This document shows positions 5,701-11,220 of a DNA stretch of 11,220 nt, one piece after another. The stretch's first letter is position 1. The number at the start of each line of letters is the position of its first letter. Both the position numbers and the translations under genes were made by a program. Location of the stretch: assembly GCA_002496635.1 (NCBI GenBank), contig DAKQ01000074.1, forward strand, positions 1,575 through 12,794. The letters run 5' to 3'. The notes under the pieces were generated by a model, which saw only the letters and a program-made list of their open reading frames with translations, did no database searches and was not told the origin of the DNA. This stretch comes from Euryarchaeota archaeon UBA82 (lineage in GTDB: Archaea; Thermoplasmatota; Poseidoniia; Poseidoniales; Poseidoniaceae).

Positions 5701-8408
5701 TCTTAGAGATATCAGGGGCATCAGGAACTGTTGTCAAAGCCTCTATGGAAGTGTATATCCCAACAGATGCCCCTCCTCAGCGCCTAATATTCAACACAGC
5801 AGAAAATGCCGCACTCAATCATCATGACTTCATGATCAGTGTCCATGTACTTCAAATCCATCGATCTGCAATCAGTATCATTGATCCACTTTCATCACTG
5901 GAACCCTCAGGATTTAATGTCAGCATACCACATCAATTGCTCATTCAACTCGAAAACCCGGGGAATGGAGAAGACACGTACCTACTCAGTGGACGATTGA
6001 TTCCCTCAAATGGAATTTCTTCTGGTGATGTACAGTTTACTTTCTTCAACCCACAGCGGACATTGGCACCGTTGGCTACAACCATAATGCCTGTTGAAAT
6101 AACACTTGATTCATCCATCCCTGCCGCCCAACCTTTCGAAATAGAATTCACATGGGCTTCGATCATCAATGAGAGCGTTTCAGCTTCAACGACCCTGCTC
6201 ATTCAAGCGGAGCAACGACATGCATGGGAAATCATACCACTCGATGGACAAAATATGCAAGTCCTACCAAATGAAGAATTTGAATTTAGCATACAGGTAA
6301 AGAACACGGGAAACTATGTTGATACAGTTCAGTTAATCCCAGAAATCAGTATTTCCACAACGGTGAATGACACATCAATATGGGACCTTCACGATTCTGT
6401 TGATTCATTAGAAATTGAGGTTAATGCCTCTCAAGTTCTCACTGTTGAACAAATGATCCCATTTGCATGGGAGAATACCATTGCTACGATTACATACAAA
6501 ATCATCTCATCTGGATATGAATTGGGTCAATTCAACGTCACTCTCGAAGTACAGAAAACTGCAAAATGGCATGTCAATCTTGCAAATAGTGAGTTGGAGA
6601 TTTTACCTGGCGGTGATATAATTCAAGTGGAAGTAGTACAACTAGGCAACTCCCCTAGTATCCCTTACTTTACAAAATCGGGCCAAGGATGGAATATTTC
6701 GCTTCCGGATGGCAACCTTATGGAACCAGGACAATCAGAACTCATCGACATTTATGTCGAATCACCAGATAGTGCAATAGCAGGTGAAGTCAATATTGTC
6801 AAGATACGGGTTTCTGATGGCGTTGGGCTGGGGTTAGAAGAATTTGAGATACCAGTAAGAGTATCTCCTTCACCAAATTTTGAACTTAATACAAATCAGA
6901 CATGGTTCGTGAGTAGTGATGGAGGATATCCATTAGCATGGATGGAAAATTCGGGCAATACAATGAGTCATGTACCAATTGATCTGGAAAATTTACCTAC
7001 TGGATGGACTGTTTCAGGGGAACAATCTGCATCATTATCACCCCATGAAATACGAGGAATCCCGTTCGAAATCATCCCACCTTCCGATTGGAATCAGGAA
7101 TCATTCGATATCAACATCATAGTCGACCATCCTGATTTAGGATTGTATATTGGATTGATTACTGTCCAGTACTCTAATATTTCATTCTCTTCAAGTCCTG
7201 TGTTATCGGGTTCTTCAGGTTCCACTCAGGCCTTTACGTTACATTCGAATTCAACAGCCTCTACGACAGTCTCTGGTGCAACAATGAACCAAGACGAGTA
7301 TCGTGTTGTCCTAGAAGAAGGAATTCGTTTTGCAAGTGTCTCATCAACAAATGACATCATCCAATATGTAAGCATTGGAGCATCCTTAGCACAAGTTTCA
7401 GCCTCCTGTCAATTCATATCCAATGTATTCGAAGAATTAGGTAGAACACCGTTAACCGGTATTGCTGTTTCATGTAGCGTAACAGGAGATTTGAATGAAC
7501 TGACACAGTTGACATTCATTGCTTCAACAAGTACTGGACAGACAATTCCACTGGACGTGAATTCTTTTACAATCCAAAGAAATGAATCGAGAATGGTCAA
7601 TCTATCTGTGTCTCAATGGGATCCAGCCCCTGGACCATTGATGATTCGAGTTGTTGGTTATGATGGAAATGGACTTGAGGTTATTTCAATTGAAACGGCT
7701 CAAGTTTCACGTGAATCAAATTGGAATGTTGGAATTGCAAGTTTCAGTGCTACTGGAGATCTCGATATTGCCATAACTCGTTCAAACTATGAAATCCTTG
7801 GAGAAATAAATTGCATCCTTACAGTAACGAGTTCGTCAAGTTCGTACAGCATACAACGGATTGTAGATGTTGAGGGTTCACAATTTGCTCCGATTGTCAA
7901 AATCAAAAACCCAGATATTTCTGACAAAGAAAGTCTGTCAGCAACCATTAGATGCGACTCCCCATTCGATATAGACGACAATCCTTCGGATGATACTGCG
8001 ACAGCAATTTATGTCGAAGCAGGTGAAAGTTTGGTTACTACAAACAATCTCCTCTGGGGATCGACATTAACAATCCTGATTGTTGGAGTATATGTCTTGG
8101 TTATGCAAAGAAAGGACACACAACGGTTACAGGGTCAAATAAGAGAAAAGCCAAAATCAACGACGCCAGTGAAGAAACAAGAAAGAACTCAGATAGATAA
8201 TGAAGTCGAAGATGATATTTCCATCGAAGAAATCCAAGAAGAGAAAATAGAGGAAGAACCTGTTTCATTGATTGAGGAAATCCCTGATTTGGAAACTGAC
8301 CTTAGCCCATCGAGCAGGTTAGATTCAATCCGACAAGAACTCGATCCTGGCGAGGAAATAGTAGACACTACAAGTATTGAGGAACGAATGTCAAAGTTCT
8401 TTGATTAA
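2751..8408 (+). CDS. Giant secreted, membrane-anchored surface protein with FG-GAP, CARDB and Ig-like repeats
   Basis: This 1885-residue protein has an exported architecture, but its function is not known. Residues about 12-29 (FWPALTMVLLMLLTSLSQ) are a signal-peptide core. Residues about 180-560 contain FG-GAP/integrin-alpha-like repeats with acidic metal-binding loops: DVDLDG (183-188), DLELDG (near 262), QLDSDA (near 378), DTDSDG (about 434), DIDGED (502) and DMDGDG (554). A CARDB-like domain spans about 584-690 and ends in a D-N-N-I motif. About 690-1510 is a series of beta-sandwich (NEW3/Ig-like) domains with a recurrent N-x-G-N turn at 839, 1069, 1185 and 1400. Further beta-rich sequence reaches about 1760. 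One transmembrane helix (about 1767-1785) is followed by basic residues, so the N-terminal bulk is outside. The 100-residue cytoplasmic tail is basic near the membrane, then strongly acidic. Many N-x-S/T sequons suggest N-glycosylation. Likely roles are adhesion, polymer binding or cell-envelope structure. The start ATG has no Shine-Dalgarno. It is probably co-oriented, and perhaps co-transcribed, with the gene at 8453. Confidence 0.9.
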   Translation: MSSVSHSRTEQFWPALTMVLLMLLTSLSQMNIHSLQPAEMIDRSSENPWSPDEQPWGQYGGVPTRNGSMPNHSADGGPGTGSVQDITSLASINDPVINWVGLDDGIGSDAYGSIIGNFSANLDTTPGAIERCTPLGLFAVVLHDSTGTSTTKLSLIAGDDASIAWQVDLGSTKSARSTPVLADVDLDGTTEVVVVYDTDTSFNVDVWSPELTCDESGWQTGGHSNEVVWSWSDADVRIGITSPHAPTRESNHLSVTQPLLADLELDGQPELVVSVVDINSDDPQIMTIPLGSSMPSEPVWEVILDRGTHPSDPAWAQLDASNTAVIATTIDENSGNMWIWRLDGATGSNSWGRVAITGSDFDDNSPRLRLPSPVVTQLDSDAAPEMILTVPTDSNGRTTGYGARFVGMELTSTQEIFSFRAQNGFADAPPLPIDTDSDGVDDRLCWVTWYSASSISFDREGMVGCHDLNNDPPTKEWSKVMNRGGSGNSNDEIAVSPPSLMDIDGEDGEEIVVAFGRRVFAFEGDTGYTDEVSEGWDEPLATPHRVWSAPAFADMDGDGSLDMLLGDTLISQRILDLAPLPDSNGISFNPASPDPGQTLTVTGQFANIGTWENEDSIDCVLRMDGVEITRARIDELQPSSPSGDGGPSTFSVDVTATLGSHLFELVLDINDNLTEAREDNNIEEITLNVVEPYAVLIQSPESVTRVNPGMSQDVEISLLATGSRTASWTVTYDTSNLPQGWNVAPQQGTSLTSIEIAPAASVPLTFVATLPQDALGDEDGYIDITATLDNDPSVNTTVAVPIEALRTRGLSLVGPEGLSSSNGYGIPGNTAEAYVMIENLGNAPETTTSIDWTNPSWGGTPVLNDGVNNVYSITLQPGEKRELAINLDVPLSTSLGTSTITTLTTCIGSGDDTLCRSLEVNLTAVGSHSSPVHIRTVPSSLQTFEINALIPTSGSLSWDLNTAGVYLQHWQWNTTSNAIINNGVLEISGASGTVVKASMEVYIPTDAPPQRLIFNTAENAALNHHDFMISVHVLQIHRSAISIIDPLSSLEPSGFNVSIPHQLLIQLENPGNGEDTYLLSGRLIPSNGISSGDVQFTFFNPQRTLAPLATTIMPVEITLDSSIPAAQPFEIEFTWASIINESVSASTTLLIQAEQRHAWEIIPLDGQNMQVLPNEEFEFSIQVKNTGNYVDTVQLIPEISISTTVNDTSIWDLHDSVDSLEIEVNASQVLTVEQMIPFAWENTIATITYKIISSGYELGQFNVTLEVQKTAKWHVNLANSELEILPGGDIIQVEVVQLGNSPSIPYFTKSGQGWNISLPDGNLMEPGQSELIDIYVESPDSAIAGEVNIVKIRVSDGVGLGLEEFEIPVRVSPSPNFELNTNQTWFVSSDGGYPLAWMENSGNTMSHVPIDLENLPTGWTVSGEQSASLSPHEIRGIPFEIIPPSDWNQESFDINIIVDHPDLGLYIGLITVQYSNISFSSSPVLSGSSGSTQAFTLHSNSTASTTVSGATMNQDEYRVVLEEGIRFASVSSTNDIIQYVSIGASLAQVSASCQFISNVFEELGRTPLTGIAVSCSVTGDLNELTQLTFIASTSTGQTIPLDVNSFTIQRNESRMVNLSVSQWDPAPGPLMIRVVGYDGNGLEVISIETAQVSRESNWNVGIASFSATGDLDIAITRSNYEILGEINCILTVTSSSSSYSIQRIVDVEGSQFAPIVKIKNPDISDKESLSATIRCDSPFDIDDNPSDDTATAIYVEAGESLVTTNNLLWGSTLTILIVGVYVLVMQRKDTQRLQGQIREKPKSTTPVKKQERTQIDNEVEDDISIEEIQEEKIEEEPVSLIEEIPDLETDLSPSSRLDSIRQELDPGEEIVDTTSIEERMSKFFD

Positions 8409-8418
8409 GATGAGATTA

Positions 8419-8436
8419 CATACCTCAATAGGTATG
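8419..8436. repeat. Perfect 7-bp hairpin between the surface-protein gene and the next gene
   Basis: CATACCTCAATAGGTATG has arms CATACCT and AGGTATG around CAAT. It fills most of the 44-nt gap between the stop at 8408 and ATG 8453. It is not followed by a U-tract, so it is not a bacterial-type terminator. It could be an RNA hairpin that tunes downstream expression or a protein-binding palindrome. Confidence 0.5.
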
Positions 8437-8452
8437 AAGTTGTGCGAGGGGC

Positions 8453-9121
8453 ATGAACCAGCCGAATTCTACCACCACTGCGTTTTATACGTTGGACGGT
8501 TGTGTTTCTGAAAATCTTGAGGAAACATTTCAAGCACTACTGGAAGTTCGTAGAGGCAACAATCAATTATGGGAAAATCTGGTCTCACGTGAAGGAATTT
8601 ATTCTCGTTTACGAGAACAAGGATTGGATGACATAGGGAATCGAAGTGGAATTCCTTGGGATGACGCTACGCTTCTATTCACATCAGTACGGATGCTCAA
8701 CAGAGATTCAACGCCAATAATGCTTGGAGAAAACAAGAATAGAGAACGATTTGGAAGGTTCCCTCATCACACAGGCTCATCTTTACAATATATTTTGGAT
8801 AATATTGTGCCCATACCGAATCAGTCAGAAGGTTTGTACTCTGACTTAGTAGACCATTTGAAATATCTAACAGAACGGTGTTCAGAAATGAACACAGGTC
8901 ACAAAGAATTCAGAGAAGGAAAAGCTGGTTTAATCATCTTAGGATACATCACCTTGGAGGAAGTCAAATCCTTAAGATCCATGTTACTTGGAAGCGGGTG
9001 GATGGTTTCCCGAGAAGAACCTCTTGACGGTGGTGTGAGAGACGCTGTACGACATCTTAACGCTCTATTAATGGCAGCAGAAAGGAGGAGCGCTGGGCTC
9101 ATCCATAGACAGCACGAGTAA
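8453..9121 (+). CDS. Hypothetical protein, 222 residues, downstream of the giant surface protein
   Basis: I do not recognise this protein. It has no signal peptide or transmembrane segment and looks mostly alpha-helical and charged, so it is probably cytosolic. The N-terminal half has ENLEETFQALLEVRRGNNQ and a DDATLLFTSVRML helix. A central RFPHHTGSSLQYIL segment follows, then helices YSDLVDHLKYLTERC and a more conserved-looking C-terminal half: GKAGLIILGYITLEEVKSL, LLGSGWMVSREEPLDGG, RDAVRHLNALLMAAERR. GAGG lies a few nt before ATG 8453 (GAGGGGC ATG), a plausible ribosome-binding site. The gap to the upstream gene is 44 nt and the strand is the same, so co-expression with the surface protein is likely but not shown. 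Its TAA is immediately followed by the purC stop on the other strand. A partner of the surface protein's cytoplasmic tail is a guess from position only. Confidence 0.8.
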   Translation: MNQPNSTTTAFYTLDGCVSENLEETFQALLEVRRGNNQLWENLVSREGIYSRLREQGLDDIGNRSGIPWDDATLLFTSVRMLNRDSTPIMLGENKNRERFGRFPHHTGSSLQYILDNIVPIPNQSEGLYSDLVDHLKYLTERCSEMNTGHKEFREGKAGLIILGYITLEEVKSLRSMLLGSGWMVSREEPLDGGVRDAVRHLNALLMAAERRSAGLIHRQHE

Positions 9122-10027
9122 TCAGAATGGTTCCGATGTCAAACGCTCAAACATCGAAGCGTAAAGTGATGCAGTTTCATCAATAACACTTTGTGGCAAA
9201 GCAGGGATTGGCGGATCAGTTGTACCTGCATCGCGTGCAGTTTGCAATTCAGCCTGATGGCCAGTATTGATGTAATGAGTTCGAACAAATTCCTTCGATA
9301 ATTCGATGCATTCGCCATTAGAGTATGCTTCAGCATCCCACCATCGATCTTCATCAAGTGTTCCAAATGTATCTACAAGGACGACCTTTCTACCTGGCCC
9401 AAGTGCAAATTCTTTCTTTCCATCAACGTGTATAAGACCATTCTTTGCTGCCTCTCTTTCAATAATGGCGTCAACCTTGAGTGCTGCCTGAACGATTGAA
9501 TCAAATTCTTGTTCTGTGATATTTGAAATTTCTAAAGCTTCCTCACGATCAATATTACGATCGAAGGCTTCGAACTTTGTTGTAACTTCAACAAATGGTT
9601 GAGAAAGTTTGACACCATATTCAGCATCTTCAGAAACTCCAAGAGATTCTGCTGTCAGTTGCCCTCGCTGGAAACGACGCCATGCTGAACCTGATAGATA
9701 ATGTCGAACGATGAATTCTAGAGGAACGAAGACCCATTCTGCATCACGTGGAACTGCACCTGGCTCTTTAATGACCTCGACTTTTCGAACGAGACAACGG
9801 TCAGGACCATTCAATTCAACAAGATGAGTTCCACAAACACCTTCTTGTTCGACAAGCTTGAACCAGTGAGCGGTTGTTCGATTTAACGATTCACCTTTTC
9901 GAGGTATTAGAGATGGTATGATTTGATCAAAAACAGAAATTTGATTCGTGAATCGAAATTCAAGAATATCCGGGTCATCAGTTGACCAAACTTGCTTCAC
10001 TTTACCTTGATAGAGCATTTCACCCAT
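9122..10027 (-). CDS. purC: Phosphoribosylaminoimidazole-succinocarboxamide synthase (SAICAR synthetase)
   Basis: This 301-residue purine-biosynthesis enzyme joins CAIR and aspartate, using ATP, to make SAICAR in the cytosol. The family N-terminus MLYQGKVKQVW (from residue 4) forms the ATP-binding strand. FTNQISVFDQIIPSLIPRKG (about 26-45), TTAHWF (51-56), the signature VPLEFIVRHYLSGS (101-114), TKFEAFDRNI (150-159), GLIHVDGKKEF (197-207) and the late LVDTFGTLDEDRWW (217-230) are all in the expected order. The start is ATG 10027; ATG 10018 (MLYQGK) is an equally plausible N-terminus, and neither has a well-spaced Shine-Dalgarno. It lies 48 nt behind eif6 on the same strand and may be co-transcribed. 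Its stop (9122-9124) touches the stop of the convergent gene with no intergenic base. No other pur gene is in the window. Confidence 0.96.
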   Translation of the reverse strand: MGEMLYQGKVKQVWSTDDPDILEFRFTNQISVFDQIIPSLIPRKGESLNRTTAHWFKLVEQEGVCGTHLVELNGPDRCLVRKVEVIKEPGAVPRDAEWVFVPLEFIVRHYLSGSAWRRFQRGQLTAESLGVSEDAEYGVKLSQPFVEVTTKFEAFDRNIDREEALEISNITEQEFDSIVQAALKVDAIIEREAAKNGLIHVDGKKEFALGPGRKVVLVDTFGTLDEDRWWDAEAYSNGECIELSKEFVRTHYINTGHQAELQTARDAGTTDPPIPALPQSVIDETASLYASMFERLTSEPF

Positions 10028-10075
10028 GAATCACAACCCATTGGAGAGGCTCTTGAACATTCTCATGGCACAAAC

Positions 10076-10738
10076 TCAGATTATACCAAGGGCATCTTCG
10101 ATACGATTGAGTTCCGGCCCTGTCGTCTCACTGCCTGCAAGTGCACCATTGTTTGAAGCACAAATTCCTGCACCTACATATGGTGAACCAAATGATACTG
10201 TTCCAACCATTGGTGGAACTCCCAGAATTTCTTCAATGAGAAGAACTTCATCGGGAGCTACATCTGGATGAAGAAGTACACCTTGATCATTTACAACACC
10301 AAGACTGCCAACCACATCTTGACCACCAATAGTTGTAGCAATAATATCGACACCGAGTACCTCAGCAAGAATTTCTAAGCCATCTTGTGGTATGCTCGGG
10401 GATGCTACACAACCTTGTTCGTTAACAAGCAAGAGATTGCCTGCTGTATTGACACCACCTTCCATAACAACAACGTCACCGAAGGCGGTTAATTCATCGA
10501 TATCTGATTCTGTTGCAATGTCAGCAACAGCCATACCGTTGGTATTCCCTGCTAGAAGAGCACCAATGAGATTTGAACCCCCTATCGAAATAGGAGCAAG
10601 TTCGAGTTGAACAACTTCTTCCAATTTTTCAATCGTTGGAGCAGGTAATTCACGAGGATGAAATAAGATATTACCAACAGAGGCAAGATGGATACCAATT
10701 TGATCAGACCCAAGAATGTCAAGGGTATCAATTGGCAT
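10076..10738 (-). CDS. eif6: Translation initiation factor 6 (aIF6), ribosome anti-association factor
   Basis: This 220-residue protein has the normal aIF6 length. The family binds the large ribosomal subunit near uL14 and the sarcin-ricin loop and prevents premature joining with the small subunit; it also has a role in large-subunit maturation. The pseudo-fivefold repeat is visible through recurring segments: GNTNGMAVADIATESDI, NTAGNLLLVNEQGCVASP, VVGSLGVVNDQGVLLHP, VLLIEEILGVPPMVGTV, then PYVGAGICASNNGALAG and the terminal TTGPELNRIEDAL. I start it at ATG 10738 because GGAG lies 8 nt upstream; the in-frame GTG at 10747 overlaps that Shine-Dalgarno. It begins 83 nt behind the 5S rRNA in the same orientation, an unusual and functionally apt place. 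purC follows after 48 nt. Confidence 0.95.
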   Translation of the reverse strand: MPIDTLDILGSDQIGIHLASVGNILFHPRELPAPTIEKLEEVVQLELAPISIGGSNLIGALLAGNTNGMAVADIATESDIDELTAFGDVVVMEGGVNTAGNLLLVNEQGCVASPSIPQDGLEILAEVLGVDIIATTIGGQDVVGSLGVVNDQGVLLHPDVAPDEVLLIEEILGVPPMVGTVSFGSPYVGAGICASNNGALAGSETTGPELNRIEDALGII

Positions 10739-10746
10739 GTCGAACA

Positions 10747-10750
10747 CTCC
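10747..10750 (-). promoter_or_regulatory. eif6: Shine-Dalgarno for eif6
   Basis: GGAG with 8 nt to ATG 10738. The alternative GTG start at 10747 would overlap this motif, so the site decides the start. Confidence 0.65.
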
Positions 10751-10807
10751 GTGTGGATTCTCAAAGGTGGTTTAGAACCTAGTAGGAAAATGAGGATCGG
10801 GGATACC

Positions 10808-10821
10808 AAGAGGAAAGAAGA
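10808..10821 (-). terminator. Pyrimidine-rich tract just after 5S rRNA, possible terminator
   Basis: On the minus strand TCTTCTTTCCTCTT follows directly on the 5S 3' end. Archaeal RNA polymerase terminates at T-rich tracts, so this could end the rRNA transcript. The tract is interrupted by C residues and may not be efficient, in which case transcription would read into eif6. Confidence 0.3.
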
Positions 10822-10942
10822 GGGGCACAGTGACCGCCGTTCCCGTGGACTCTCGTACCACAGTATTGGGACAGACGCAGGAGGGCTTGACTTCCGGGTT
10901 CGGGATGAGACCGGGTAAACTCCACCGCTATGACCGTGCACC
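10822..10942 (-). rRNA. rrf: 5S ribosomal RNA
   Basis: The minus strand reads GGTGCACGGTCATAGCGGTG at the 5' end, then the conserved CATCCCGAACCCGGAAGTCA loop region, then TACTGTGGTACGAGAGTCCA and a 3' end ACTGTGCCCC. Helix I pairs GGTGCACGGT with ACTGTGCCCC with a single U/C mismatch, which sets both ends and gives a normal length of 121 nt. It follows the 23S gene with a spacer of about 99 nt. Ends are accurate to a few nucleotides. Confidence 0.95.
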
Positions 10943-10968
10943 CATCTCCTTTCGAATTGGATATGGAC

Positions 10969-10982
10969 GCGACTAATGTCGC
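10969..10982 (-). repeat. Hairpin in the 23S-5S spacer, possible processing element
   Basis: GCGACATTAGTCGC on the minus strand forms a 5-bp stem with a 4-nt loop, 26 nt ahead of the 5S 5' end. It may help define processing of the 5S precursor. The rest of the spacer (10943-11041) shows no tRNA and no gene. Confidence 0.35.
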
Positions 10983-11041
10983 ATCGGTGAATTGGCATGA
11001 ATTATTAGACGAAGGGCACTCGAGGTGCGGATACATAATGA

Positions 11042-11220
11042 AAAAGATGCTCGAACAATTAGTACTGCTGGACTGAATACGTCGCCGAAGCTTCGTAGCT
11101 TACATCCGCAGTCTATCAAACTCGTCTTTTACGAGCGTTCTGAGGTGTCTCGTCTCTGGGGCGGCTTCGAGCTTAGATGCTTTCAGCTCTTATCCATCAG
11201 GGCGTGGCTACCCAGCATTG
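11042..11220 (-). rRNA. rrl: 23S ribosomal RNA, 3' end (continues past the right edge)
   Basis: The minus strand from the right edge carries the universal 3' region of 23S rRNA: GATGGATAAGAGCTGAAAG, then CATCTAAGCTCGAAGCCGCC, then CCAGAGACGAGACACC, and near the end CAGTACTAATTGTTCGAGC. About 179 nt are in the window. The exact 3' end is set by comparison with the usual distance beyond the ACTAAT motif and may be off by 10 nt. The 5' part, any 16S gene and the rRNA promoter are outside the window. Confidence 0.93.

Noticed and set aside
10582..10998. 138-codon minus-strand frame spanning eif6, 5S rRNA and the spacer
   Set aside because: It runs through a structural RNA gene and part of eif6 in another frame; not a protein gene.
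1..11220. CRISPR array, insertion sequence, toxin-antitoxin or defence island
   Set aside because: No regularly spaced direct repeats, no transposase or nuclease motifs, and no terminal inverted repeats with target duplications were seen; the genes are mostly core archaeal functions.

Overview
This is an archaeal chromosome segment, and the gene content is informational or housekeeping apart from one very large surface protein. The archaeal assignment rests on RNA polymerase subunit E' (RpoE1), Spt4, ribosomal proteins S24e and S27ae, eIF6, a GEK1/DtdA-type D-aminoacyl-tRNA deacylase, and archaeal-looking 5S and 23S rRNA. The moderate GC content, the giant FG-GAP/Ig-like secreted protein and the overall gene mix fit a marine Group II (Poseidoniales/Thermoplasmata-related) euryarchaeon best. 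That lineage call is inference; only 'archaeon' is secure. Shine-Dalgarno sequences matching the archaeal anti-SD (GGAG, GGTGA) precede most operon-internal genes, while several first genes of transcripts lack one.

Layout. The left edge (1-233, minus strand) holds the first 77 codons of dtdA. A divergent plus-strand gene (300-1247) encodes a cytosolic protein that looks like a beta-propeller, of unknown function. Its 3' end overlaps the last gene of a tight minus-strand operon, rpoE1 - spt4 - rps24e - rps27ae (2483 down to 1226), in which neighbouring genes overlap or sit 1-13 nt apart. A 267-nt divergent intergenic region (2484-2750) carries candidate TATA elements for both directions, a perfect 16-nt inverted repeat, and a GC-rich leader in front of rpoE1.

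The plus strand from 2751 to 8408 is one 1885-residue protein. It has an N-terminal signal peptide, FG-GAP/DxDxDG repeats, a CARDB-like domain, a long array of Ig-like domains at roughly 110-residue spacing, one C-terminal transmembrane helix and a 100-residue acidic cytoplasmic tail. After a 44-nt gap that contains a perfect hairpin comes a 222-residue protein I do not recognise (8453-9121).

The right third is on the minus strand. Read in the direction of transcription it runs 23S rRNA 3' end (from the right edge), 5S rRNA (10942-10822), eif6 (10738-10076) and purC (10027-9122). The stop codon of purC directly abuts the stop of the 222-residue gene. eIF6 is a 50S/60S anti-association factor, so its position right behind the large-subunit rRNAs is functionally suggestive.

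I found no CRISPR array, transposon, tRNA or obvious foreign island. I do not see strong evidence for a previously undescribed defence or metabolic system. The most open questions are the giant surface protein with its unknown downstream partner, the Spt4 with an incomplete zinc site, and the rRNA-eIF6 linkage.
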